From: Paenibacillus sp. 19GGS1-52 | GTDB lineage: Bacteria; Bacillota; Bacilli; Paenibacillales; Paenibacillaceae | DNA length: 64,000 nt | Direction of reading: 5' to 3' | Assembly (NCBI RefSeq): GCF_022369515.1 | Contig: NZ_CP059724.1 | Span: 2,232,001-2,296,000, forward strand | Shown: piece by piece, positions 1 to 9,238 of the stretch | Layout: each line of letters begins with the position of its first letter | Numbering within the stretch: position 1 is the first letter of the stretch | The notes under the pieces: generated by a model | The model's database searches: none | Seen by the model: the letters and a program-made list of their open reading frames with translations, nothing else | Told to the model about the DNA's origin: nothing | Position numbers and translations under genes: made by a program

Positions 1-1
1 C

Positions 2-559
2 AAAAGCTATGCGGAGCTGTCGATCGCGATCATCATGTCAGGTGGAGTAGCGTTGGCCTCCCTCTTTTTCACCTTGGGGAAAGGATATAATGCGGACGTT
101 ATGAGCTATCTGTTCGGCAGTATCTATACACTCGACAATATCGACCTCATCGTAGTGGGTATTGTGACCATAACTGTGGTTGTAGTAGTGACGTTATTCT
201 TTAAGGAATTTTTTCTGCTTAGCTTTGAAGAAGATGCTGCCAGTGTCAGCGGCTTGCCTGTAAAGGTGCTCAATATGCTGATTACGGTTCTGACAGCTCT
301 GGTTATCAGCACCGCGATCAAGATAGTAGGTTCTTTGCTTGTGTCTGCCCTGCTTACCGTTCCGGTAGCCATCAGCCTTTTGCTGGCTCGCAGCTTCAAA
401 TCAACCGTAGTATTGTCTGTGATCATAGCAGAAATTGCTGTTGTAGGTGGACTTGTTGTGGCTGGAATCTGGAATCTGGCACCAGGTGCGACGATTGTCC
501 TGCTGCTGATTGCTCTTCTGGTATTGACCTTGGTCGGCAAAAAAGGATTGCCCGCTTAA
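2..559 (+). CDS. znuB: Zinc/manganese ABC transporter permease, 5' end cut by window
   Basis: Membrane permease of a metal-ion ABC importer (ZnuB/MntB family, ABC-3). The frame is open to the window edge and already reads KSYAELSIAIIMSGGVAL, so the true start lies upstream. At least five hydrophobic segments are visible, with the family's Gly-rich stretch around the residues GSLLVSALLTVPVA. The ATP-binding subunit is expected just upstream. The metal cannot be fixed from this fragment: the family fits zinc best, while mntR 2 kb downstream leaves manganese possible. Confidence 0.85.
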   Translation, partial: KSYAELSIAIIMSGGVALASLFFTLGKGYNADVMSYLFGSIYTLDNIDLIVVGIVTITVVVVVTLFFKEFFLLSFEEDAASVSGLPVKVLNMLITVLTALVISTAIKIVGSLLVSALLTVPVAISLLLARSFKSTVVLSVIIAEIAVVGGLVVAGIWNLAPGATIVLLLIALLVLTLVGKKGLPA

Positions 560-613
560 AAGGATGTAGACTTGAACGAAGTGACTTGAACCCTAAGAAG
601 GAGAGCTGCCACT

Positions 614-1327
614 TTGTCTAACATTAATGTTGGAATAGCATTTGCCGGCGGGTTAGCGTCATTTATTTCTCCCTGCTGTCTGCCGCTTTATCCCTCTTAT
701 CTGTCTTATATCACCGGTCTATCTGTGCAGCAATTAAAGTCAGGCAGCAATACAAAAGAGGTCCGTTTTAAGACTCTTACACATACCTTGGCATTTTTAT
801 TGGGATTCTCCGTAGTCTTTTATACGCTCGGATTCGGGGCCGGGCTATTTGGTCAATTCTTTAATGGGCAACGTGAATTGATCCGCCAGCTTTCCGCCAT
901 CCTTATTATCGCGATGGGGCTGTTTCTGCTGGGCATATTTCAACCGCAGTTTCTGCTGCGCGAACGTAAGCTGAACATAAAATGGAAGCCTGCAGGTTAC
1001 GTCGGATCATTCGTATTTGGGATTGGCTTCTCCGCTGGCTGGTCACCCTGTATTGGATCAATTTTAACTCCAATTATCGCCCTTTCAGCAAGTAACCCAG
1101 GCACATGGTTTGCAATGATTACAGCTTACAGTATCGGATTTTCACTGCCATTTTTAGCTTTTGCCTTTTTCCTTGGTGGGGCACGACATATCCTTAAATA
1201 CTCCAACCTGCTGATGAAGCTCGGCGGCGGGCTTATGATATTGATGGGTTTCCTGTTATTTACGGATCAAATGTTCCGGATTACTGTCTGGCTGCAGGGC
1301 ATTACTCCAGAATGGCTGAAATTCTGA
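614..1327 (+). CDS. ccdA: Cytochrome c biogenesis / thiol-disulfide transporter CcdA
   Basis: Polytopic membrane protein of the CcdA/DsbD-beta family that passes reducing equivalents from cytoplasmic thioredoxin to the outer face of the membrane (cytochrome c maturation, spore cortex synthesis). About 237 aa with six predicted membrane spans. The family Cys motifs are present: SPCCLPLYPSY near residue 19 and GWSPCIGS near residue 145. The start is TTG at 614 behind AAGGAGA at 598-604; no ATG fits the SD. Gap to the preceding permease is 54 bp, so co-transcription is possible. Ends 18 bp before the convergent splB. Confidence 0.9.
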   Translation: MSNINVGIAFAGGLASFISPCCLPLYPSYLSYITGLSVQQLKSGSNTKEVRFKTLTHTLAFLLGFSVVFYTLGFGAGLFGQFFNGQRELIRQLSAILIIAMGLFLLGIFQPQFLLRERKLNIKWKPAGYVGSFVFGIGFSAGWSPCIGSILTPIIALSASNPGTWFAMITAYSIGFSLPFLAFAFFLGGARHILKYSNLLMKLGGGLMILMGFLLFTDQMFRITVWLQGITPEWLKF

Positions 1328-1345
1328 TTGACAGCGGAACTGTTT

Positions 1346-2422
1346 TTAGGTAAAATAATCAATTCGTGCTTCCGGGAAATGCTCGAAAATCCGCTCTGTA
1401 ATATACTCGCGCAGGGCGGTTTGCTGTTCGTCTGGATATACATATTTATTTTGCCCCCAGCGGCCCCATTTCTTTTTGCGCTTCTCAATATCCATCTCTA
1501 GCTTGGATTTGGGGTAGCGCTTCTCGATCAGGGTTTTGGCGGTCTTGGTGAAGCGATGCTGGATGAGCTCGAAAGTCAGACCTTTACCTATCTCTGGCTG
1601 CAGAGTTCGTGCCAATTGAGCCAACAGCTCTCCATAGCCTTCCTCCCAGCCGTCATACCAGATGATCGGGGCAATGATGAAGCCAAGCGGATAACCGGCG
1701 CGTGCGACCTTCCCGGCAGCCTCAATTCGTTCTTCGAACCGAGAGGTAGCAGGCTCGAAATTTCGGATAACATAGTCGGCGTTAATGCTGAAGCGTATTC
1801 GGGTATGGCCCTTGTGCTGTAAAGAAAGCAGAGGCTCGACATGCTGGTATTTGGTCACAAAACGAAGGCGACCCAGTGGTTCTTCAGCCATAAAGTTGAT
1901 TAGCTCCTCCAGTGAACCGGTGATATGCTCCAGTCCGAGTGGGTCAGAAGTACAAGCTGCTTCAAAAGTTGTGATTTCCGGTGCCCGTTCTTCAATATAG
2001 CGCTTAGCTGCATTGATAACGTCTCCGGTGTTCACATATACACGGATGTAGGGCTTTGCGCCTAATGTGGTCTGTAAATAGCAATAATGGCAATGACCCA
2101 TACAACCGGTGGCAATGGGGATCGCGTAATCGGCGGATGGCTTGGATTGGTCAAAAGTTAACGTTTTGCGTAAGCCGACAACGAGTGTTCTTTTGGCAAT
2201 TTTGTATTGCTCTGATTCCGTTTCACCTGGCAGATTGGTGATGCGGTTATGTGACGTTGTCATTCGATAGGGAATATTCTGAGCTTTCACCCATTCCATG
2301 ATACGTTCGCCTTTAGGGTAATTCAGGGCGCTCGGTTCGAAGAACACAAGCTCGGGAATGAAGAGACCCGTTGCCTTCCTTGGTTTCTTGAGGGTAGGCT
2401 GTACGGGCGTTACAACTGACAT
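1346..2422 (-). CDS. splB: Spore photoproduct lyase (radical SAM)
   Basis: Repairs the spore photoproduct (5-thyminyl-5,6-dihydrothymine) during germination, using S-adenosylmethionine and a [4Fe-4S] cluster. The cluster-binding C-x3-C-x2-C motif is Cys107, Cys111 and Cys114 in GCMGHCHYC. The CTSD motif at Cys157 matches the hydrogen-donor cysteine (Cys141) of the B. subtilis enzyme. Length 358 aa is typical. ATG at 2422 follows AAGGAGCG. It stands alone here, without the splA regulator that precedes it in B. subtilis. Confidence 0.93.
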   Translation of the reverse strand: MSVVTPVQPTLKKPRKATGLFIPELVFFEPSALNYPKGERIMEWVKAQNIPYRMTTSHNRITNLPGETESEQYKIAKRTLVVGLRKTLTFDQSKPSADYAIPIATGCMGHCHYCYLQTTLGAKPYIRVYVNTGDVINAAKRYIEERAPEITTFEAACTSDPLGLEHITGSLEELINFMAEEPLGRLRFVTKYQHVEPLLSLQHKGHTRIRFSINADYVIRNFEPATSRFEERIEAAGKVARAGYPLGFIIAPIIWYDGWEEGYGELLAQLARTLQPEIGKGLTFELIQHRFTKTAKTLIEKRYPKSKLEMDIEKRKKKWGRWGQNKYVYPDEQQTALREYITERIFEHFPEARIDYFT

Positions 2423-2615
2423 GAGATCACGCTCCTTAGGAATGAGGTTAACGATATTGTGCCATTACTAAGCTGTGTGAAACCTTGGTAATCCTATACA
2501 GGAGATGAGCGGTTTGCTCCCCGGGACTTGCCAAGGAGCGGCAGAAACATGTATCATTGTTAGAGCAAGGTTTGGCTAAGGCGCCATGCTCATAATAGAA
2601 AAGAGGTAAAATTTG

Positions 2616-3041
2616 ATGCCAACACCCAGCATGGAGGATTATTTGGAGCGCATATACAAGCTCATAGATGAGAAGGGTTATGCGCGGGTCTCGGATATTG
2701 CCGAGGGATTGGAAGTACACCCCTCCTCTGTGACCAAGATGATCCAAAAACTGGATAAGGACGAATATCTCATCTATGAGAAATATCGTGGGCTTGTCCT
2801 GACCAATAAAGGGAAAAAAGTAGGGAAACGGCTTGTAGATCGTCATCAGCTGTTGGAGGAATTTCTGGGTCTGATCGGAGTTCAACCGGAGCATATCTAT
2901 CAGGATGTGGAAGGAATTGAGCATCATTTAAGTTGGGACTCCATTACCCGTATAGAAACTCTGGTGGAGTATTTCCGCCGGGATGAAGCGCGTCTACAGA
3001 CGTTATATGATATACACCTTGAGCTGGTTAGCGATTCTTAA
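2616..3041 (+). CDS. mntR: Manganese-responsive repressor MntR
   Basis: DtxR-family homodimeric repressor of Mn uptake genes. The N-terminal winged helix contains [19 protein letters not shown]. All Mn(II) ligands known from B. subtilis MntR are at identical positions: Asp8, Glu11, His77, Glu99, Glu102 and His103. ATG 2616 is preferred over TTG 2613 because it is 8 nt from AAGAGGT (2601-2607). 141 aa, full length. No Mn transporter gene is adjacent on the 3' side; the permease at the window start could be a target. Confidence 0.94.
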   Translation: MPTPSMEDYLERIYKLIDEKGYARVSDIAEGLEVHPSSVTKMIQKLDKDEYLIYEKYRGLVLTNKGKKVGKRLVDRHQLLEEFLGLIGVQPEHIYQDVEGIEHHLSWDSITRIETLVEYFRRDEARLQTLYDIHLELVSDS

Positions 3042-3175
3042 ACAGGTATAATAGTTGCTATTTCTGTTAAAACCGCAACCTTTTTCCTTTATTTACGTCA
3101 AAACGGATACCGTTCTTTTTTTGGAATCTTAAAAGAAAGCATCTTCAAGCCTACTTTTACGTATTCTGATGAGAA

Positions 3176-3238
3176 ACAGTTACCGTCCATATAAGGTCGG
3201 CGTAAGCCGTTTCTTGTATGGATGGTAACTGTTTTTTA
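3176..3238 (+). terminator. Long hairpin terminator, related to the dispersed family-B repeat
   Basis: Arms starting ACAGTTACCGTCCATA and ending TATGGATGGTAACTGT pair almost perfectly and are followed by TTTTTT. The hairpin ends about 35 bp before the next gene, so it probably terminates mntR transcription. Its interior carries the GAAACRG-TACCGTCC core seen elsewhere in the window. The 230 bp gap between mntR and the next gene holds only this element and a partial copy (AAACGGATACCGTTC at about 3100). Confidence 0.7.
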
Positions 3239-3273
3239 TTTTTATACAATTCTTACTACCTGGGGGAGAAAAG

Positions 3274-4932
3274 ATGAACTATCGTAAATGGATGTTTGGA
3301 TTGCTGGTGATCTTGTTGTGCTTGCCCATGTGGTCTTCTGGTGCACGTGCAGCCACACTACAGATCACGATTGAACTGGATGGAGAGACACTGGTCAGTG
3401 ATGTACCTCCATATATCACAACTTCCAATGTAACGATGGTGCCAATCAGTGTAATTAGTAAGGGATTGAGTGCTGGTGTAGATTGGAATCAGAGCACCAA
3501 GGCCGTTACGATCACTAAAGGGGATACCGTCCTTAAGCTGACTAGCGGCCAGAAATTTGCAGTTGTGAATGAAACATCAGTTGCCCTCGACACTTCAGTG
3601 CAAATCAAGCAAGGCAGGGTAATGGTACCCCTCCGATTTGTAAGTGAGCAGTTGGGACTGCAGGTCATATGGAATCAGGCTACCAAACATATAGCTCTGT
3701 ATTCTAATATTGAGCCGCCTCAAGTAGCAGATCCGCAGACGCCTACTTTGCCAGTAACGCCAACGGTTCCGGCCCCAAGTGTGCCTTCGATACCGTCTGT
3801 GCCGGGTGCGAAGACTAGTAAAGCCATGAAGGGTGCCTGGATCTCCACAGTGTTCAATCTGGACTGGCCTTCTGTCTCTTCTGCAGGCAAAGCAGATAAG
3901 CAAAAGCAGGAGTTCGACAGCTTGCTGGACAAGCTGAAGGCAGTCGGATTTAATGCTGTCTTTGTTCAAGTAAGACCCTCTGCCGACAGCCTGTACCCAT
4001 CAGCGCTGGTTCCTTGGTCGAAAGTGCTGACAGGAACTCAGGGCAAGAATCCTGGGTATGATCCGCTTGAATATATGGTAAGTGCAGCACATGCCCGGGG
4101 CCTGGAATTCCATGCCTGGTTCAACCCCTTCCGTGCCACAACAGATACCTCTGCCGCGACCTTAGCTTCGCTCACGAGCAACCATATTGTGAATGCACAT
4201 CCGGATTGGATTGTAACTACAGGAGGCAAGAAATACATAAATCCAGGAATTCCACAGGCACGCCAGAGCATTATCGACACGGTTATGGAGGTCGTAAATG
4301 GCTATGATATTGATGGTGTGCATCTGGATGATTACTTCTATCCTTCAGACAGTTCCTTTGCGGATGATGTTGCCTATAAGACCTATAATTCAAAAGCCAT
4401 ATCCTCTAAGGAGAATTGGCGCCGTGATAATATTAATGAATTTGTTCGCGAGCTGGGCGCAGAAATTCATGCTGCCAAACCTTCCGTTTCTTATGGCATC
4501 AGTCCTTTTGGTGTATGGCGGAACAAAAAGTCAGATAGCACCGGCTCAGATACAACAGCAGGGGTATCTGCTTATGACAATATGTACGCGGATGTACGGA
4601 CATGGATTAAAGAAGGCTGGATCGACTATGTCGCCCCGCAAATCTATTGGAGTCTTTCCTTTAGTGCAGCCCGCTATGACAAGCTGGTGGATTGGTGGGT
4701 CCAAGAGGTAGCGGATACTAACGTGGATCTATATATCGGCCAAGCAGCCTATAAAGTTGGGGCAAGTGATCAGAGCGCCGAATGGCAAAGCGGCCAACAG
4801 ATCATCAACCAGCTGAAATACAATGAGAAATACGATGAGGTTGGCGGAAGCATTATGTTCAGAGCCAATGATATTGTGGTCCGGAATCCCTTTGGACTTG
4901 CCAGTCTGTTAACCTTTTATAATAAGTCATGA
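3274..4932 (+). CDS. Secreted glycoside-hydrolase-like protein with copper amine oxidase N-domain
   Basis: 552 aa exported protein. Residues 1-27 form a signal peptide ending ARA. Residues about 30-145 are two copper-amine-oxidase N-terminal-like repeats (MVPISVIS..., MVPLRFVSEQLG), which in Paenibacillus usually act as wall or surface modules. A Pro/Thr/Val-rich linker (about 148-175) leads to a GHL10 / family-10-like (YngK, DUF187) TIM-barrel domain, about 185-545, with MKGAWISTVFNLDWPS, YDIDGVHLDDYFYP and APQIYWSLS. The family acts on or near peptidoglycan or exopolysaccharide; the substrate here is unknown. SD GGGGGAG at 3262-3268. Confidence 0.85.
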   Translation: MNYRKWMFGLLVILLCLPMWSSGARAATLQITIELDGETLVSDVPPYITTSNVTMVPISVISKGLSAGVDWNQSTKAVTITKGDTVLKLTSGQKFAVVNETSVALDTSVQIKQGRVMVPLRFVSEQLGLQVIWNQATKHIALYSNIEPPQVADPQTPTLPVTPTVPAPSVPSIPSVPGAKTSKAMKGAWISTVFNLDWPSVSSAGKADKQKQEFDSLLDKLKAVGFNAVFVQVRPSADSLYPSALVPWSKVLTGTQGKNPGYDPLEYMVSAAHARGLEFHAWFNPFRATTDTSAATLASLTSNHIVNAHPDWIVTTGGKKYINPGIPQARQSIIDTVMEVVNGYDIDGVHLDDYFYPSDSSFADDVAYKTYNSKAISSKENWRRDNINEFVRELGAEIHAAKPSVSYGISPFGVWRNKKSDSTGSDTTAGVSAYDNMYADVRTWIKEGWIDYVAPQIYWSLSFSAARYDKLVDWWVQEVADTNVDLYIGQAAYKVGASDQSAEWQSGQQIINQLKYNEKYDEVGGSIMFRANDIVVRNPFGLASLLTFYNKS

Positions 4933-4935
4933 AAT

Positions 4936-4983
4936 ATCCCCCGTGCTCATAGATAAGCAATAGAATCTATGGGAACGGGGGAT
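4936..4983 (+). promoter_or_regulatory. Stem-loop that includes the downstream gene's SD
   Basis: ATCCCCCGT (4936-4944) pairs with ACGGGGGAT (4975-4983), and inside it CTCATAGAT pairs with ATCTATGGG, giving an about 18 bp stem with a short loop. The 3' arm contains the GGGGGA that serves as SD for the patatin gene at 4992. No T-run follows, so this looks more like a translational control hairpin than an intrinsic terminator. No experimental family is known to me. Confidence 0.5.
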
Positions 4984-4991
4984 GTGTGTTT

Positions 4992-5918
4992 ATGGAGATT
5001 AACGCGGTGTTTGAAGGTGGAGGTGTAAAGGGAATATCGCTCGCAGGAGCCGTAGAGGCAACGGAAAGGTCGGGCCGTACGTTTAAAAGAGTAGCAGGAA
5101 CCTCTTCAGGTTCCATTATAGCCTCCTTGCTGGCCGCAGGTTACGATGGCAAGGAGATGAGCCGGATCATTCGAGGCACGTCCTTTACAGCATTTCTGAA
5201 AAGGGCACCGGTTTACAATACCCCCATTGTTGGACCTGCGCTACGAGTAATCACGAAGAAAGGGTTATATTCCGGTGAAGCACTAGAGTCCTGGATCTAT
5301 GGCATTTTGCAGAAAAAAGGGATTGTGACTTTCAGCGACCTGCCCCGTGGGAAGCTATCGATTATTGCTTCGGACATTACGAACGGGCGGATTCTAGTGC
5401 TGCCGGAAGGGCTGGAGGAGTATGGGATTTCTCCCGACCATTTTGAGGTAGCAAAGGCTGTGCGCATGAGCTGCAGTATTCCCTACTTTTTCGATCCGGT
5501 CATGCTGCGGTTGAATGGGCAGGCGGCTAAGGGGAAATCCTTTAGGGAGCAATTTGTGTATCTTGTGGATGGCGGACTATTAAGTAATTTTCCTCTATGG
5601 TTGTTTGATGAGAAGAAAGAGGGAGCTAAATCTCCTGCTGGAATACCCACTGTAGGCTATCAGATGATCGGTAAGACGGACCCGCAGCCCCATAAGATTA
5701 CAGGTCCATTCAGTATGCTGCAGGCCATGGTGGAGACCATGCTGTCGGCTCACGACGAACGTTACATTGAACAAGAGAAATTTGTTCGCAGCGTCAAGAT
5801 TTCCACTCTGGGAATCGCTACAACCGAGTTCAATATCACACCTGCTCAAAGTGATGCGCTATATGCAGCGGGGCAGAAGGCTGGAGAGGATTTTTTCCGG
5901 GAATGGCGGCCGCGCTAA
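4992..5918 (+). CDS. Patatin-like phospholipase (RssA/YlbK type)
   Basis: Serine acyl hydrolase with a Ser-Asp dyad. Seen: the oxyanion loop GGGVKG near residue 9, the nucleophile elbow GTSSG near residue 37, and DGG near residue 195. Length about 308 aa fits bacterial patatins such as B. subtilis YlbK. No signal peptide, so cytoplasmic or peripheral. GTG at 4986 is possible, but ATG 4992 sits better after the GGGGGA SD. The SD lies in a stem-loop (4936-4983). Substrate unknown; a lysophospholipase or ester hydrolase role is inferred. Confidence 0.88.
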   Translation: MEINAVFEGGGVKGISLAGAVEATERSGRTFKRVAGTSSGSIIASLLAAGYDGKEMSRIIRGTSFTAFLKRAPVYNTPIVGPALRVITKKGLYSGEALESWIYGILQKKGIVTFSDLPRGKLSIIASDITNGRILVLPEGLEEYGISPDHFEVAKAVRMSCSIPYFFDPVMLRLNGQAAKGKSFREQFVYLVDGGLLSNFPLWLFDEKKEGAKSPAGIPTVGYQMIGKTDPQPHKITGPFSMLQAMVETMLSAHDERYIEQEKFVRSVKISTLGIATTEFNITPAQSDALYAAGQKAGEDFFREWRPR

Positions 5919-5930
5919 TAGTCACTTATG

Positions 5931-5978
5931 AAAAAAGGCATCTCTTAACGTCAGGAATGACGTGAGAGATGCCTTTTG
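5931..5978. terminator. Bidirectional terminator
   Basis: AAAAAAGGCATCTCTTA / GAGAGATGCCTTTT form a long stem with A-run on one side and T-run on the other. It lies between the convergent patatin and yqhP genes and can serve both. Confidence 0.85.
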
Positions 5979-5984
5979 AATCAA

Positions 5985-6037
5985 ATATAAGAATTTATAT
6001 GTTTCACGCAATAATTTATCCTTATATTTCTCGAAGA
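5985..6037 (+). repeat. Family-B dispersed repeat, partial copy B1
   Basis: Contains ATAAGAATTTATATGTTTCAC and TTTATCCTTATATTTCTCGAAG, the left half of an element found again at 9815-9898 and, inverted, at 29115-29212. Here the right half (GAAACGG-TACCGTCC) is missing. Lies 7 bp beyond the yqhP stop. Confidence 0.65.
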
Positions 6038-6043
6038 TAAACT

Positions 6044-6388
6044 TTAGTGATACTTCGGTAAATTCTCATCGTTCTTCCCTTTACTGCCTTCTATCACCTG
6101 GAAAGGATAGCTTTTACGTTTGCCAGAGGTGGCCTGTCCCTTACGCTTGCCAGCAACCTTAGCCATAGTCTTCTGTGAAGGCTTGACTTGTGTCTTCGAT
6201 CCGCTGCTGCTAGTGCTGCGTGCGGATCGGGCTGGAGCTATTTTGTAGGCATAAAAAACAACCGCCAGCAGCAACACGGGGAATAATAAATTTCTTAACG
6301 AAATAATGCCACTACCTAAGATCCCTGTTATAAGACCAACTATTGCGAGTGCCACTGCACTCCAGAATATTAAAGCATGTCTGATCAA
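6044..6388 (-). CDS. yqhP: Small membrane protein, YqhP-like
   Basis: Short protein (about 114 aa) with two membrane spans near the N-terminus followed by a Lys/Ser/Gly-rich basic tail. The frame could be read from 6523, but that overlaps yqhQ; TTG at 6388 with GGATGAGG 5 nt upstream is the convincing start. It follows yqhQ with 7 bp between them, as in B. subtilis, where the neighbour is YqhP (SA1362-type). The assignment rests on size, topology and synteny; function unknown. Confidence 0.65.
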   Translation of the reverse strand: MIRHALIFWSAVALAIVGLITGILGSGIISLRNLLFPVLLLAVVFYAYKIAPARSARSTSSSGSKTQVKPSQKTMAKVAGKRKGQATSGKRKSYPFQVIEGSKGKNDENLPKYH

Positions 6389-6395
6389 AAGGGCC

Positions 6396-7406
6396 TCATC
6401 CTTTCGCAGGATCCAATATGCCGCCTGACACACTTGCCTCCGTATATCCTCTTGCTTCAATCTCGGCATCAAGCTCACGCATACGATTGAAGGAAGCGAT
6501 GGATACTTCCAACTGTTCCTCATTGGGTTCTTTGGTTGTAAGCAACTGCAGCCACAATCCAGGATAGCCCAAATATTTCAGACCCGGAATATCCTTCACG
6601 GCATTAGTTCCTTTCAGAACCTCAAAGGATATGCCAATGACAAACGGAATTAGAACAATGCGTTGTAATACCCGCTCCATAAGATTATCCCAAGGAATTA
6701 CCGAGTAAATAATAACGCCCAGTATAATGGTCAGCATCATAAAGCTGCTCCCGCACCGGTAATGCAAGCGGCTGTACTTCTGTACCTTGCTCGGGGTCAG
6801 TTCTTCACCAGCCTCAAAGGCGCTGATAACCTTATGCTCGGCTCCATGATACTGAAACAACCGCTTGATAACAGGGGTCTGGGAGATACCCCATAAATAA
6901 ACCAACAGCAGCAACAGTTTAATACCGCCCTCTACGAGGTTGTGCAAAATATAGTTATTAAATGCATTATGGAATAAAAAATCTTCAACGAATACCGGTA
7001 CAAGCGTAAAAATGATCTTCCCGATCAGAAAAGAGAGAATTCCCATGACAGCTACGCCAAAAATCATTCCAAGACTCCAGCCCTCATCTTTTTTCTTCTG
7101 CTTCTCGATCTGCTTTTCAATCTGCTTTGCTCGATCCTCTGGCTCCACTTCATCATCGGCATAAGCCTCCGCCGAATAATTCAAGTGCTTGGAGCCTTTG
7201 GCGCTGGAATCTATAATACTGACAATGCCGCGAAGCAGCGGAATCTTGCGCAGTTTAATGACCCAGCTCTTATCGCTTTTCGGCACCTCCAAAAATGTAA
7301 TTTCCTGATTCTTCCGCCGTACGGCTGTTACGTTAATGTGCTTGCCGCCGAACATAACGCCTTCGATAACGGCTTGGCCGCCGTAACTTGGAGTTCCTTG
7401 GGACAA
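6396..7406 (-). CDS. yqhQ: DUF1385 membrane protein YqhQ
   Basis: DUF1385 family protein of unknown function, about 336 aa. The hallmark YGGQAVIEGVMFGG is at residues about 6-20, and FQYHGAEHKVISAFEAGE and LHYRCGSSFM are near the middle, with four or five membrane segments around them. TTG at 7406 is 8 nt from the AGGAAGG SD; GTG at 7415 would overlap that SD. First gene of a two-gene minus-strand unit with yqhP. Divergent from yqhR. Confidence 0.88.
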   Translation of the reverse strand: MSQGTPSYGGQAVIEGVMFGGKHINVTAVRRKNQEITFLEVPKSDKSWVIKLRKIPLLRGIVSIIDSSAKGSKHLNYSAEAYADDEVEPEDRAKQIEKQIEKQKKKDEGWSLGMIFGVAVMGILSFLIGKIIFTLVPVFVEDFLFHNAFNNYILHNLVEGGIKLLLLLVYLWGISQTPVIKRLFQYHGAEHKVISAFEAGEELTPSKVQKYSRLHYRCGSSFMMLTIILGVIIYSVIPWDNLMERVLQRIVLIPFVIGISFEVLKGTNAVKDIPGLKYLGYPGLWLQLLTTKEPNEEQLEVSIASFNRMRELDAEIEARGYTEASVSGGILDPAKG

Positions 7407-7564
7407 CCCATTCACCTTCCTGTAATTAAAATGGTTTATATATAATTCATTGTAACTAATTTTTGACTGTATTACTAGTTGGATTGCCTTTTGCTGTACA
7501 TACTACTTGTTAGAGAGATCAAAAGACCATTCGTGGAAACTATATATGAAAGGGAGGCAGCCCT

Positions 7565-8056
7565 ATGAGCATGTCGCATCAACAGAAATCCGATCCTACC
7601 AACCCCTGGATATTTGCTTTGGAATTGGGTTATTTTGCAGGTCTTATATGGGGAGGAGCACGCTGGCTCATGTATACCTTACACTTTACCAAGGTCATCC
7701 CTGGTTTTTTGGCGGAGCCCTTTTTTAAGCACGATTTTTTGGTGACGGCAGCAGGACATCTGCTTGGGTATTTATTTTTTATAGGCTTCTCGGTAGTGAT
7801 GTCCTTGCTTTATGTGCTTATTCTGCGAAAACTGAAGGGGCCTTGGCCTGGAATGTTATATGGGGTTCTATGGTGGTCAGCTTTATTTCTCGCAGGCTCG
7901 CAACTTTTCTTGATGCAGCGGCCATTCCGGCTGCCTTGGAACTCTATAATTAGTGAATTTTGTCTCTTTTTGCTCTGGGGGCTGTTCATTGGATACACCG
8001 CAGCCATCGAATACACTGATGAGCGAAAGCGTGAGCAAACCACAAGACTTGCCTGA
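7565..8056 (+). CDS. yqhR: Conserved membrane protein YqhR
   Basis: 163 aa with four predicted transmembrane helices and the family's YFAGLIWGGARWLMY segment near residue 20. ATG 7565 follows GAAAGGGAGG. Its place between yqhQ and the M24 peptidase/efp pair matches B. subtilis yqhR. Role unknown. Confidence 0.8.
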   Translation: MSMSHQQKSDPTNPWIFALELGYFAGLIWGGARWLMYTLHFTKVIPGFLAEPFFKHDFLVTAAGHLLGYLFFIGFSVVMSLLYVLILRKLKGPWPGMLYGVLWWSALFLAGSQLFLMQRPFRLPWNSIISEFCLFLLWGLFIGYTAAIEYTDERKREQTTRLA

Positions 8057-8130
8057 TGCCCCGAAAAAACTTCTCAAGGGCATATCCCTATGTTAAAATA
8101 CAATGTGGCTATTTCGAGAGGAGAATGAAA

Positions 8131-9201
8131 ATGGGCAACAAGCGTATCTCCAAGCTACGTAAGGTTTTGCAGGATCATGGATTGGAAGCGATGTTAATAA
8201 CCAGCGGCATTAACCGCCGCTATTTAAGTGGCTTCACCGGCTCGTCCGGTTATGTGCTGGTCACCGGTGATGACTGTTATCTGCTGACTGACTTCAGGTA
8301 TATGACACAGGCTGCTGAACAAGCAGCGGGAGTGAAGGTTGTAGAGCACGGTCCGAAGTTCATCGATACCATTCGTGAACTGCTGCCTGCGGGCGAAAAT
8401 GTACGGATTGGCTTTGAGCAGGAGGATGTAACTTTCAGTGCTTATACCGCTTATGCGGAAGCGTTGAAAGAGGCGGTGTTGATTCCAGTCTCCAAAGCTG
8501 TGGAGAATCTGCGCACATTCAAGGATCAAGAGGAGCTTGCCGTTATGGGGCGGGCAGCAGATCTGGCAGATGCTACCTTCAGTCATATTCTGAATGTAAT
8601 CAAACCAGGGATGACCGAGCGCGATGTTGATCTGGAAATGGAATTCTACATGCGCACTCATGGTGCAACTTCTTCCTCGTTTGATACCATTGTGGCTTCT
8701 GGTGAACGTTCAGCAATGCCGCATGGCGTAGCAAGCAGCCGTGTAATTAAGGGTAATGAATTCGTAACCTTCGATTTCGGCGCATTATTGGACGGGTACT
8801 GCTCGGACGTGACCCGGACCATAGCTTTGGGATCTCCAGATCCCAAGCTGAAAGAGATCTACGATATTGTGCTGGAAGCTCAATTGCATGCACTAGCACA
8901 TATCAAACCGGGTATGACGGGCCGGGAATGCGACGCCTTGGCGCGTGACATTATTGTCCGTTACGGGTACGGAGAGTATTTCGGACACAGTACGGGTCAT
9001 GGCCTTGGCATGGAAGTGCATGAATGGCCGCGATTGTCCAAGCTTAGCGATGAAGTGATGGAGCCGGGTATGGTCGTGACTGTCGAACCTGGTATTTATT
9101 TGCCAGGTATTGGTGGCGTCCGCATTGAAGACGACATTGTGATCACCGAAAATGGCATTGCTCTGCTGACACACTCATCGAAAGATTACTTGGTGCTGTA
9201 A
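8131..9201 (+). CDS. yqhT: M24-family Xaa-Pro aminopeptidase/dipeptidase (YqhT)
   Basis: Metallopeptidase with pita-bread fold, 356 aa: creatinase-like N-domain (1-130) then catalytic domain. The dinuclear metal ligands are visible: the two Asp of [16 protein letters not shown], the His of GHSTGHGLG, Glu in [10 protein letters not shown] and Glu in GVRIEDD. The frame opens at 8056, but ATG 8131 with GAGAGGAG upstream starts the conserved [13 protein letters not shown]. Removes residues before proline. Precedes efp as in most Bacillota; EF-P relieves ribosome stalling at prolines, so the pairing is thematic. Confidence 0.92.
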   Translation: MGNKRISKLRKVLQDHGLEAMLITSGINRRYLSGFTGSSGYVLVTGDDCYLLTDFRYMTQAAEQAAGVKVVEHGPKFIDTIRELLPAGENVRIGFEQEDVTFSAYTAYAEALKEAVLIPVSKAVENLRTFKDQEELAVMGRAADLADATFSHILNVIKPGMTERDVDLEMEFYMRTHGATSSSFDTIVASGERSAMPHGVASSRVIKGNEFVTFDFGALLDGYCSDVTRTIALGSPDPKLKEIYDIVLEAQLHALAHIKPGMTGRECDALARDIIVRYGYGEYFGHSTGHGLGMEVHEWPRLSKLSDEVMEPGMVVTVEPGIYLPGIGGVRIEDDIVITENGIALLTHSSKDYLVL

Positions 9202-9238
9202 TTTATGTTTTATTATTGATTTTCAGGAGGGATTCTTA

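Noticed and set aside
8056..8130. Longer M24 peptidase from 8056
   Set aside because: Would overlap the yqhR stop; ATG 8131 has the SD and the conserved N-terminus.
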